Shown: one piece after another, positions 11,533 through 22,454 of the stretch | How the letters are laid out: each line of letters begins with the position of its first letter | Numbering within the stretch: position 1 is the stretch's first letter | NCBI GenBank assembly: GCA_002914805.1 | Contig: JXTB01000423.1 | Location: forward strand, 1-64,000 | Length of the DNA: 64,000 nucleotides | Reading direction: 5' to 3' | From: Parasponia andersonii | Taxonomy: Eukaryota; Streptophyta; Magnoliopsida; Rosales; Cannabaceae | The notes under the pieces: generated by a model | What the model was told of the DNA's origin: nothing | Seen by the model: only the letters and a program-made list of their open reading frames with translations | The model's database searches: none | Translations under genes and position numbers: made by a program

Positions 11533-13359
11533 TACTTCCTAGGGTGGAGAAAATTTGTCGTCGAATTTTAAGAGTATCCTCATTTAACAAATCTGCTCAA
11601 AATGGAAAACATCCTCTGTTAGAACATGTGATTGCAGCTTCAAACACTTGTCAAATGCTGTAAATTGTAGGTCGTTCAACTGATGGTAACTCCTTCCTCT
11701 TTTTTTATGATTATCGAAAATACCAATTGAATATTCCGTTCTTAATCCATCGCTAACCCATAAAGTTGCAAGGAGAATCTCCAATTGTTCTTGAAATCAG
11801 AATAAAATATTTTTCCTTTGTCTTCCCATGTTGAACTCTTAATTTTGTGAACTAGGAGAATAAAGCACCTCTAAGAATGGTTCAAAAGCTTCCCTCTGTA
11901 CATTAGAAAACTTTCAATTAGACTCAATAATAACACTTTGTTCCAAATCAAACTGATGTTGGATGTCCTGTAAAGGCGGTAGTCTATCTAGTACCTCTAT
12001 AAGAAACATTTCACTAAATTCCTTAATAAACACCTTTTTCTCCTTTGGAATAGCCACCTCAGCACTTCTCTCCTTTCCTAATAACACATATATACGCCCT
12101 GAATCTTCCATCTCTTATAGCTTCTCATTATCAAGTTCTACATCATGAGAGGAATATGCATCATTCGATTCTGCAGCTTAAGTCACTACAAGATAAAACT
12201 CCTATCTCATTTTCATTAACAATGATCATATAACCCAAATCTTGATTTCTTTTCAGTGTAAACAAATCATTAACTCTAGCAATCGTAACCTTTAATTCGT
12301 CATTGTTGACATTATCAACAATATTCTCGAAATTAGCTCGTTGATCTACATTAGTTTGCTTTTTAAAAGTTTCGAGTTCAGCCTGTACTTCAATTTCAAT
12401 ATCACAAATCATCTTTGTTTGTTCCTCAAAATTTCTAGAGGACTAATATTCTTCTTTAAGCTCACTTTCTCAAAAGTTTTTTCTATCGAAAGTACTATAA
12501 CTAAATAAGTAATAGGACTGCACGAGAGACTCATGATCAAATGGTAAGAAATTAGCTATTAATTGGATTTTCATATTTTTCCAACTCCTAATTTTCTGCT
12601 TTCCTTCTTGAATTTTTCTATTTTGGGTATATTTCCACCAGTAAACTAGAGAGCCTCTAAATTTTCGAGCAACTAAGAAAGCTTGTTTTGAAAGCTCTAC
12701 ATCCACAGATTCAAAATACTCATCGACCTTATGAATCTACTCCAAAAATTCCTCAAGTTCAAGACATCCATCAAAACTAGGAAGTCTTACTTTATTGGAA
12801 TTATCTTACAGATACTTGGAATACTTGAAAGATGAGTTTTTGGAATTAGCTTCAAAGTTGACACCTGCTCGTCGGGGACATATCTCTTACTATGCTCTAT
12901 TGGTCTAATCATTGTTGGAATCGATTGGGCACTCTAATTTCAAAACTCATAGATTGCACTAGAATTTTCAGAGAGCAGTGATGTGAAAACATCTCCGGTA
13001 GCCAACTGTCATCGAGGCTTGGGCTGAGCCATTCCTATAGTAACATTAATGGAAACTCGACTTAGAACATCGAATCTTGATCTGTATAGGACCCAATAGA
13101 ACTCCTGATCTTCATCTGTGTGCAACCCACACTCTATGGCAATAGGTCTTCTTCTTAAATCATTCCCTGAATCGTGTTGGTTATGATTCCACGATTGATT
13201 TTGGCAAGAAAATAATGTAGCCCCCTGCTCTATTTACATCACCTATTGTTTTAACTGTATCGTCCGATCACAATCATAAGCTTCATCAACGTGGATCTAG
13301 TTGATTGGGCGTCTTCGTGGTGGCATCTTGTTAAGAACGTATGCGGCTTTGGTACTAAC

Positions 13360-13874
13360 TAATGTAGCAAATGTTTGATGAGAAAAATCTTTGGAAAATT
13401 AAAGACAACTTACTAGAATTTATTGATTCACTCGTGAATACTAAGAATTAAGCTTCAAATTATCGTTGACTCACTTAGAATACCGTTAATTTGTGAAGAA
13501 AAAAGAGATACTCTCTCTATAATTTTTATTTAACCTGAACAACTCCAACAACTGCATTGAAATTGCCCTAAGGATTACAATATATAGGAAAACTAGGCAA
13601 AATACAAATTCTAATAAAGATATTAAAATATTTGAATAAGGTATCAAAATAAAGGAAAAAACGCAAAAAAATGGCAACTGAAAAATGTTGTTATCACAGA
13701 AATGATAGACTGAGCAGTAGAATGAAAATATCTACTAAATCTAGCAGTAGACCGATTCTGCCTACTCAATCTGGTCGAGGCTACATTGCAATTTTTTCAC
13801 AACGAAACAGCCAACATATTTGGAGGTCATCGACTGGAAACTACCGTTTTCATTTTTTTTCCCACGCTGCATCA
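13360..13874 (-). repeat. 5' LTR of gypsy element A
   Basis: This 515-bp repeat aligns with 11023-11532 and with the LTRs of elements B and C. The primer-binding-like sequence GTTAGTACCAAA follows it on the minus strand (about 13,348-13,360). Confidence 0.7.
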
Positions 13875-13968
13875 AATCACTAGGTCGGGTCCACATAAAA
13901 GAAGTGGACAATAGTATAATTAAATTAAATATATGGACCATAGGAAATAATAATTTCCTAATGCATGA

Positions 13969-14157
13969 TTCCTACATATATATGTTGTTAATAGTAATAC
14001 AGTGAAATATTGTGTTATTAATAGTCTAGTGATAATAGTAGTCCCCTTTATTGAGATAACAACATCAATCGATAGTATTGATGTCTCTTTGCTAAATAAT
14101 TATTCACAGCCAACTACCGTTTTAGTTTTAATGACATGTGTAATTTAGAGGAGAATA
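13969..14157. other. Short spacer, no feature seen
   Basis: AT-rich sequence separates two inversely oriented copies of LTR family T. Confidence 0.5.
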
Positions 14158-15075
14158 TGTTGGAAAATTTATTAATTTTCTATTGATCTATATATTTAAT
14201 TTAATTATATTATTTGTCATAATAATTTTTTGTGGGGCTCACCTAATGATCTAATTGAGTTAGGTCAAGAATATCAATCTAAGTATAGACTAATCATACA
14301 GATATCCGGTTGGTTAGATGATTCAGTTAGGGTTTGATGCATACCTTAATTGAGTTGTCTGTATAAAAAAAACTATAGGGTTATGATCCTCAAGTCAAAA
14401 AAAAGATATATGTATGCATTCTCAGTCACCATCACTATAGAGAGAATTTTATTGAGCAAACCATTAAAATTTTGACTGTGGAAGAACTTTGACCTTTAAA
14501 CACTCATACTCTAAGAGTGTGTTTGATAGGAGAGAGAAGTGGAAGGAATGAGATGGGTGATGAGATTATTGGATAGATTTGGTGTATGATGATTTTTTGA
14601 TAGGAGTGATTTTAGGAGGAAATAGATTAGACAAGGGATTTCAAATCTTCAATTTTAACTAACTTTTAATCCCATCAAAATTAGAGAGATTTTAGGAGGG
14701 AGATGTCCACTCAATGGTAAAATTGTTATTCTAACTATAATCTTTTTCCTTCCTTCTATCTCTCCTTCTTACCAAATAATGGAGAGAATTTTGGTCTCTT
14801 TCCTTCCTCTTATACCAAACACAATAACGGAAGAGTGCTCTTTTTCTTCTCTCACTTCTCTTCCCTAAGTAACATAGGCCTCTTCCTTCCTTTCTTCCCT
14901 CCCCCTTATCAAACATAGCTTAAACACTTCTGTGATCATGTTCAAGCCAGTTTTAGCTAAGTTTATCCAATCTTTAATTATACAGGTATTCTCAACAACC
15001 CATTCTTGACAAATTTGATATGAACGGCCTTTAAGATTATACTAGGTTTATTCAATCCTTAATTATGTTCTAACT
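14158..15075 (+). repeat. Solo LTR of family T, second copy, split by a MITE
   Basis: It starts TGTTGGAAAATTTATTAA at 14158 and aligns through 14505, then from 14922 to about 15075, with the minus-strand copy at 10618-13963. The summed length of about 500 bp agrees with that copy. The 3' end is approximate, and I did not find a matching target duplication. Confidence 0.6.
14506..14921. mobile_element. hAT-like MITE, 416 bp
   Basis: The ends carry an inverted repeat built on AAGAGTGTGTTTGATAGG (left) and CCTTATCAAACATAGCTT (right). The flanks AAACACTC (14498-14505) and AAACACTT (14922-14929) form an 8-bp target duplication with one change, as for hAT elements. The empty site is visible in the other family-T LTR. 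No coding capacity. Confidence 0.7.
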
Positions 15076-15490
15076 AACTGGACCATTTCAAAAGTGATAT
15101 TATTTGACAATTCGAGCATGGTTCAGTAAGTTATAACTTAAAGAGGTTTATTCTGTAGAGTTTTCAAAAAATATGTCATTCTCTAAAAAATCACTTCCTG
15201 AATGATTTATTTCACAAATCACCCTACAATGCCTGCACAAGAAGAAAACAAATGTAATCATAAAATTATTACTCCTAGCAGATCTGCTGACCTGCAAGTA
15301 GATAGAATCATGGAATGAAAAGCAAATTACAGATTTCAGTTATGTATTTACGAATTGAAAATAATTGTTAGTCTTATACTATTGTTCGCATTATTACCGG
15401 CCAGTTACCGAAAATTCAATACGAATCTGTTAGGTTAAATACAAATTACAAAACTCAATTACTTGAAAAAGAAATTATGATGAAGGGATT
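15076..15490. other. AT-rich spacer, no gene seen
   Basis: I see no open frame or repeat structure of note. Confidence 0.5.
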
Positions 15491-15499
15491 GGCAAGTTA

Positions 15500-16250
15500 A
15501 CGCCAGCGTACCACTAGCTGGACATCACTGCTTAAATTAAACACAACCTACAACTTGTCACTAAGGGACATGCATTGAAATTATGGTACTACATATGGAA
15601 AAGAACAAGTGGAAAGCAACGTATGTAAGTTGAAATATCCTCCATGCTCCGTGTAAGGTCCATGGCTTAATGACACCCCACGATGTCAAATCCTAATAGT
15701 GTCACTCTGGTCTGAGTAGTCCGGACCCGATTGAACTTCTCTCAAGCATTAGATAACTCCAACAGCCAATCTCAAATGTCTTCAATTAATTAATCACGCT
15801 TTCTCACTCTTTCGCTACCTCGTACTTGTAAAGACACGTCTCTAATTTGAAATCCACTTTTTAATTTTCGGCACATGTTTTGATGAGAACTTTGATTTTT
15901 AATTTATTTTTATTATTTTAATATTGAAAAAAACCCCCTAAAAATCACGTATTGATAATTAAGTGGGCCATTTAGTTAACTTTTTTAGCTCCTACTCAGT
16001 CAATTTTTACCTCTCACAGGGACTTGGATCTTCCATTTATTTTCCTCGTCTTGTATTCTGTCAAATCCAATAAATTTTGCGAGGACCTCCTTCCTCCTTA
16101 AAAGGAGATTCTTGAGATGTTTATTGATTTACATTTTTTTTTCCTATGAGTCGTAACTGTTTTATTGGGTGCTGATCCTATAATTCAATAGACACGGAGT
16201 GTAAGATAGAGAAAATGTTGAGATGATATGCGTAACTACTAACCCATTAA
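15500..16250. repeat. Duplicated upstream flank of the CNL gene (orphan copy)
   Basis: This aligns, with gaps, to 28790-29400, which lies 0.8-1.4 kb upstream of the intact CNL gene. Shared blocks include GAAATTATGGTAC, GGAAAAGAAC, CATG(C/T)TCCGTGT, CTTAATGACAC, GTAAAGACACGTCT versus GTAAGACACGTCT, ACTTGGAT, and AACTRTTTTATTGGGTG. Orientation is the same, so a CNL gene would be expected to the left on the minus strand, but only transposon debris is there. Confidence 0.7.
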
Positions 16251-16321
16251 TACTGCTCCTTTACAGATTTTTTTTTCATGGGAGAAGGCACGCCGAGAAT
16301 ATACAAAAAATCTTATATGAG

Positions 16322-17168
16322 TGTTGGAGCGGTTTCTCACCAGTCGTCCACGTGTCTTGAACTGCTGATGCTGGATTCTCCAACTGTTCACGTACCCTTG
16401 CTATCTCACAAATCTCTGAACTCCAAGCAGGATCGGAGAGGCGGGGGGGGCCACCTGCAAAGACTCTCCGATGCTTAAGTCAGCGGTTTTTCTTTGCGTT
16501 TTGGTAGCAAGGAGAAAAATAGATCAGTTCAAATATCTATCTCTTTTTCGTGTTTTCTTCTTTGCAAGTGTTTTTTTTTTGTATCAAAGAACAACTACTT
16601 TCTCTGAATGCATAGCTTTCATATATGTAGTCCTCGGACAATCAACAGTGTTCTTCTCTATCTTTGGAAAAGTAAAAAATATATTCATGAGTACCTTTCA
16701 CTTCTAGATCTTTTAAAACCATCATGGGCCGAGATTTCTGCGACCTCTTCTGCGCTACCGCGGCCTGATTTTCGCCGCCTCTTATGGCTTCAATCTGTCA
16801 GGAGCGAGATTTGGGCACATCGCCGTTCTGTCAGGACGACTTGTCCCTGCGCGCGCACCTACCCAGAAACGCATTAAATGCTCTGTCCGGGTCTGGAGCC
16901 GCGGGGCTGTTTTCCATTGCATCCAGTCTGAAGACCCTTGGGGCTTCCGACCCCTACGACTGTTGAGGTGAGGGTCGCTGTTCCTAGACAACAGACCCTT
17001 GGGGCTTCAGACCGCCAGCTGTCGTGGATTCGAGGTCTGACCGACTGAACCGTTTGGGATCAGTGGTGGATTCTGCCTTAAATTCGGAAGACCCATAGGC
17101 CGATGGTGAGATCACGTGCGTTCCGCGTGACCCTTCTCACGGTTCAAGGTTCAGGAATGGGCCCCACA
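16322..17168. repeat. Solo LTR, 847 bp, GC-rich
   Basis: It starts TGTTGGAGCGG and ends GGGCCCCACA, with perfect 5-bp flanks ATGAG (16317-16321 and 17169-17173). The interior includes CCTGCAAAGACTCTCCGATGC, a motif I associate with LTRs of several plant families, and a doubled motif AGACCCTTGGGGCTTC (about 16,933 and 16,995). Base composition is much richer in GC than the surroundings. Short open frames inside are chance. Confidence 0.78.
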
Positions 17169-17173
17169 ATGAG

Positions 17174-17663
17174 TACGTAAAGTTGAAAACTTAATTTCCA
17201 TCTAATCCAACAGCTGATGTGTCTTCACCAAAGTTTTCTCTAGCTTTATTATATCATGATTCACTTGGCTTTTTTCAATTTTTCATTGTTCAAATCAGCC
17301 CCTTGACTAGCTAAAGGAGTTTTGCAAAATTTGATCCATGCTAGTAATAAACTGTTTAGATTTAAATCATAAAGAATATAGATCTTAGTAACAATCATAC
17401 CAATAAAATAAATAATACTAACAAAAACCAAAATCTTCATAGATTGATCTAGTGGACTAAGAACACTATATATTTAGATTTAGGGAGATATTTACCTTCA
17501 TAAATAGAAAAATTATTTGAAAACAAAATCAAAGGCAATAATTATTTGAAAATTACTAACCCTAGTCATGGTACAAGACTAGGGTTTGAGTGTACTTTCC
17601 TAAATATTAATTGAAGTTTACCCCAAAAAAGAGTTTACATTTATACTTTAATTAGTGGCAACA
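17174..17663. other. AT-rich spacer, no gene seen
   Basis: No frame or repeat boundary was recognised between the solo LTR and element B. Confidence 0.5.
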
Positions 17664-18171
17664 TGTAATGGAAGCATCTGATAAGAAAAATCTTTTGAAA
17701 AATTGGCGACAACTTACTATAATATGTTAATTCGCTCATAAATACCTAGAAATAGGCTTCAAATAATCGTTGATTCTCATAAAATATCAGAAATTTGAGA
17801 AGAAAAGAGATACTCTCTCTCTCTCTGAATTTTATTAATCAACTCAAAACTCAAAACTTAAAATTGATAGTAAAAGGCTTTATGGCTTACAATATATGGG
17901 AAAACTAGATAAGACACGAAATCCTAACTATTCGGAATTTGGCAACAAAATAAAGAAAAAAAATGCAAAAATGGGTAATAAAAATTGCAAAAATGGGTAA
18001 TAAAAAATACTGAAATCACAAATCAGTAGCCTGAGCGGTAGACTGGTTCTATTAACCGAATACGGGTAGTAGATCGATCCTATCTACCGATTCTTCCAGA
18101 GATTAAACCACTTTTTTGGACAAAAAAACTATTGTGAGCCTTGCTTCTTTCTTTTCCTCCACATTAGCATC
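17664..18171 (-). repeat. 3' LTR of gypsy element B
   Basis: It aligns with 21303-21825 and with the LTRs of A and C. It includes the AGAGATACTCTCTCT block and the TAGTAGATCGATCC region shared by the family. Confidence 0.68.
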
Positions 18172-18766
18172 TCTAAGTTTCTTTCTTTTCCTCCACAAGA
18201 ACAATAAATCATGGAAAGGGCCACTATCACTAAAAAAGTTCACTTGCAAGCTTCTCGGATGCAAACATGTCCAATACAAAATAGACCCTTCTTTATTATT
18301 CTTAAGATCACAAAGTAAGTTATGACTCACCTGTCTACCTATCTTCTTAATTTGCCTTTCAGAATCACAATCAACTCGTTGTATTCTAAATCAAAATCCA
18401 ACACAACATCATTTGATTCAAAATTCTTTTTTGTGCTAATCTCTTTAACATCACCATCAACAATAAATTCAAACATGGAGAAAGAAGAAGGGAGAATTAC
18501 CTCATTATCAAGTTCTACCTCATCACCATTCTCAACCACGCTGCCATTGACCTCTTGTATAAGAAGTTCTGAATTATCAAGCTTATCACCACTATCAAAT
18601 TCCTCCAGTGATCATTTAGAAAAAGTCGAGAACACTCCAAAGTACCATCTTCTATCACTTCATTAAAGTAATCACCAAGGAACTTGGAATGGTCTTCTTT
18701 ATCAACAGCTACATGATCTTTAATTGAATGACTAGGCAAATTATTGACTTCCTCCTTTGTTGTATC

Positions 18767-20416
18767 TGCTGGTGTTTATTGGAATAAATTTCCGGAAAAT
18801 ATTTTCATAAAATTATTTTCAAGAACACCATAGTTTTGTAAAATCAAGAAACGCAGTGGAATTGATCGTATAAAATTTTTCTTATTACAAAACGTTTCAG
18901 ATCGTGATCTAATATGATTTAACTCTTGATCTAAACAAGAATAATACCCGGATTCACTCCACAACCTTCTCGTCTTCCCGTCTATTCTCTAAAGCCGTTT
19001 GATTGATCCAGTGGGTGATCACCTTCTTGATTCCTAACAAAGAGATCCACAGATGAACAAGAAGACAATCTTCTCGAACCGATTTCTCCGGGATGGCGAA
19101 AACACCAAGGACAGTGAATTCCTAGTGGTGGCCGATTTTCTCTGCTCTTTCTCTCTCTGTTTTCGTGTGACACTCTCTTTTCAAGAGGTGTTTTAGGTGT
19201 AACACTTGTATCTTGTTGCTAGAGAACTTTTCTCTTAAATATAGAGAGATTAGTAAACCCTAATAGGCTTATTGGGTTTGTTGGGCTCAACTGATCATCA
19301 AATGATTATTAGGCTTTAATTTGAGCTAGACAGGGGACCAGATGGTTCTATAAAGCCCAAGCTCCAATGAACCATATACCCACTATCATAATTAACTCTT
19401 AATTATAATTAGGCCTTGTCCATTAATATTGGGGCACACCACTATAGGTCTAATATTGAACTCTTGGACTAAATATCATTTATTTTTTGTAAAACTTATT
19501 AACAATTAATTAGCTTGATCCATTTAGCATATACTATACCTATAGACATACCCCTAATGTAATGCCCTACTAGTAGAGTGAAATTACTGTATTACCTCTC
19601 TAATACATATTTACCTTTGAGTTGCCATTTTTCATCTAATGGATAATAGTTAACTATAGTATTTGTATCTGCTTATACCAACACAGTCAAGTTCACATAA
19701 TGAATACCGGGGCCCTGGTTTATATTATCTAAGTACTTGAAAAAATTCAAAGTGACATCATATGCATGGTGTCCATCATGAAAAACATTCTACACATTTT
19801 ATATATCTTATCTTCCAAGATACCGGAGTTCGAACCATAAACCGAAACTAGTCCTTTAGTAACTCAAAAAGACAAAATACATGAAAGTAAGTTCGCTAAT
19901 CACTAGGATTAAGGTCTTCTATAATAGTGCTAGATTAGTAAAATTAGAAATTTGAGTTACGGCACTTAACCTCAAATTCTAATTCACTAGGTCATGTTCG
20001 ATGCTGTTATAATTTTCTTATAACACACTAGTGTTTTTATCTGAAGACTCACTTCGATAATTAGAGACTTCATTAATTAAATAGACAACACTACATTCTA
20101 TGACATAGTAAAGTATTCCATCTTCAATATGCAGAATGCGAATAATTTAATTTAGACATAATGAAATAAAGAATATAATGTCTCCCACATATGAACTCAT
20201 CATACGAATAATTCTTTATTACTCATTTTATGTCTTGGAATCTTTTAGATGTTTGCATAAGATAAATATACACATCACATGTATATCAATAGGACATAAA
20301 TGAAATAGAAATTCATAACATAGAATTTATTAATAACAAATAGATACTAAATAATCCAATAAATAGTATTTATAATGTCTAAATAATAAACTGCTTTATA
20401 GGACATTATTCCAACA
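18767..20416 (-). repeat. Solo LTR, 1,650 bp, nested in element B
   Basis: On the minus strand it begins TGTTGGAATAATGTCC and ends ATAAACACCAGCA. The plus-strand flanks are GTATC (18762-18766) and ATATC (20417-20421), a 5-bp duplication with one change. The gag remnant of element B continues on either side. TGTTGG...CCA(A/G)CA ends are typical of copia LTRs, but with no internal region the superfamily is uncertain. Confidence 0.75.
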
Positions 20417-21302
20417 ATATCGTTACAAAGAGGACGAAATTCAAATGGGCCTTTATTTGTTTTATGTCCACAAGATTTTTTGAATTATTCTTCTTATAAT
20501 TTCTTTGCCTGTCTTTTGGACTAACTCGTGGAAAATAAAAGTCGTGAAACAACTTTGACTTCAATTTTCTCTAACTTTTAATTTTCTGTTTTCCCTTTTG
20601 AATTCTCCTACTTTGAACAAATTTCCACCAAGAAACTACAGAATATTTAAATTTTCTAGAAATTAAAAAAACTAGTTTTAGAGGCTCTATATCCACATAC
20701 TCAAAATACTCATCAACCCTTTCAATCTAATCCAAAAATTTATCCGGTTCAATACAACCATTAAAACTAGGAATTCTAACTTTGTTAAAATTATCTTCAA
20801 AAGGATATTTAGAATACCTGAGACCTATTCATAAATTATCAACTATCGGCGACCTATCTCTCACTGTGCTCTGTTGGTCTAATTGTCACTGGGATCGATT
20901 GGGCACATCAATTTCAAAACCCTTGACATTTTCTACCTTAGGATTTTTGAATAGCTGTGACAAAGAAACGACTTTGGCATCCAACATGTGACAGTTTCTA
21001 GACTCGAAATATTGAGTCTTCCTTCGCGTCAAACCCGATAGCACTCTTAATCTTCATCAGCGAGTAACCACACTTTATAGCAACGGGTCTTCTTCTTAAA
21101 TCATCTCTTGAATCACAATGATTATGATTCTAAGGTCGATTTTGTCGAGCCAATAACGCAGCCACTTATTCCATTAATTGGGCCACATGTTGCTCCAATT
21201 GCATCGTCTAATCACGTTCATAGACTTTATCCACAGGAACCTCATTGGCTGGAGTCTTCCGAGTGGCATCTTGTCAAGAACAAACACGATTTTGGTACCA
21301 AT

Positions 21303-21825
21303 TGATGTAGCAAAAGTGTTTGATGAGAAAGAACTTTTGGAAAATTGAGGACAACCCACTAACCTGTAGATTCGCTCACGAATACTAGGAAATAGACTTC
21401 AAACAACCATTGATTCAAAGAATAATAGAAATTTGGGAAGAAAAGAGATACACTCTCTCTAAATTTTATTAATTAACTCAAAACTCAAAACTGATAGTAA
21501 AAGGCCTTATGGGTTACAATATATAGGAAAACTAGATAAAACACGAAATCCTAATAAAAATATTAAAATATTTGGAATTTGGTGAAAAAATAAATGAAAA
21601 AAATGTAAAAACGGGTAACAAAAAATGTCAAAATCACAAATTAATAACTTGAGCAATAGACTGGTTCTGTTTACCGAAAATGGGCAGTAGACTAATCCTA
21701 TCTATCGATGCTTCCTTAGAGTAAACTACTTTTTTGGGCGAAAAGACTATTGTTGGGGCAATAGACTGGACAGTCAACCGAAAATTTTATCTTCATTCTT
21801 TTTTTGTTTTCCTCATGCTGCATCA
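21303..21825 (-). repeat. 5' LTR of gypsy element B
   Basis: On the plus strand it runs from TGATGTAGCAAAAGTG to CATGCTGCATCA, the cleanest copy of this LTR in the window (523 bp). Confidence 0.78.
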
Positions 21826-21904
21826 TAATATTCATTTAAAAAAAAAAGATATTTACACCTAAAGGTCTATTAAGCCCTCATGATGAAAAATTGGACTCGT
21901 GTAT

Positions 21905-22418
21905 TGTAATAATCTAGTTTTTTAAGGGTAATTTGGTCATTTGACCTTATAAAAAAATTAAATTATATATATTACTCTCTCTCTCTCCCTTTTGCCCCCC
22001 ATCCCGATCTATTCTCTCTCCCCATCTCTGTGCGTCTTAGCCGAAGGAAGCGAAGAAGGCCGCCGGAGCTCACCCAGGCCTCGTCTTGCCCACGGACCGC
22101 CCGACATGAGCTCACCACGTTGCCAGGGTGCCCCGTCGCTGGCCCCACGAAGCCACCATGCTCCTTCCACTGGAAAACGCTATTTTCGGTCGTTTTGGAT
22201 TTTTGTCACCAGTATCATTTCGGGCCATTTTAGCTCGCATTCTTGGACTCGTCTCGTCAAGAAGAAGCTCCAAGTATATATATCGTGACTCTATTTTGCT
22301 CGATTTGAAAGTTGTCCTTTTTAGATGTCTTGAGTTTTGAATTTTAGTTTTTAATTTGGCCGTTAGATTTCGTTTTTATTGTCATTTTTGGAATGTACTC
22401 GGAAAATAGTAAAGTTTG

Positions 22419-22454
<36 letters not shown>

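Larger units (their letters stand above)
11023..13874 (-). mobile_element. Ty3/gypsy element A (family G1), gutted
   Basis: LTR-like ends of about 510 bp lie at 11023-11532 and 13360-13874, in the same orientation, reading on the minus strand TGATGCAGCGTG... to ...CTACAT(T/C)A. Between them, minus strand, are a gag remnant (about 12470-13330) and the conserved stretch just upstream of reverse transcriptase (DRLPPLQDIQHQ at about 11914-12111). Most of pol is absent. The flanks GAACA (11018-11022) and AATCA (13875-13879) each differ by one base from GATCA, the sequence expected from the other copy of the host LTR, so they are a decayed target duplication. It is broken and old. Confidence 0.78.
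10618..13963 (-). repeat. Solo LTR of family T (about 490 bp), split by gypsy element A
   Basis: Two pieces, 10618-11022 and 13880-13963, align on the minus strand to the plus-strand copy at 14158. Together they make about 490 bp. The flanks both read CATGA (10613-10617 and 13964-13968), a 5-bp target duplication. Gypsy element A (11023-13874) has inserted in the middle. On the minus strand the LTR ends TGTCTAACA. The start matches TGTTGG-type LTRs with two changes. Confidence 0.7.
17664..21825 (-). mobile_element. Ty3/gypsy element B (family G1), gutted, with a nested solo LTR
   Basis: LTR copies lie at about 17664-18171 and 21303-21825 in the same orientation, closely related to those of elements A and C. 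The minus-strand interior begins with a primer-binding-like TTGGTACC. It has a gag remnant (about 20430-21290) similar to that in element A (WWKFVQSRRIQKGKQK against WWKYTQNRKIQEGKQK), then a short region of unknown type at 18172-18766 and a purine-rich stretch before the 3' LTR. Reverse transcriptase and integrase are not seen. The outer flanks do not match, so the ends have decayed or recombined. Broken. Confidence 0.75.

Noticed and set aside
10618-15075. Inverted pair considered as long terminal inverted repeats of one large DNA transposon
   Set aside because: Each arm has LTR-type ends and its own history of insertions, and the left arm has its own CATGA target duplication; two independent LTR copies explain it better.
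16471-16991. Several open frames on both strands in a GC-rich patch
   Set aside because: The patch is a solo LTR bounded by ATGAG duplications; stops are rare there only because of high GC.
21992-22340. Three overlapping open frames near a GC-rich segment, resembling the start of a gene
   Set aside because: They lie in the leader-like part of a family-L solo LTR, and the related copy at 33.0 kb does not keep the frames.
22418-22446. AT run considered as a transposon boundary
   Set aside because: It is a simple microsatellite inside an LTR with continuous homology on both sides.
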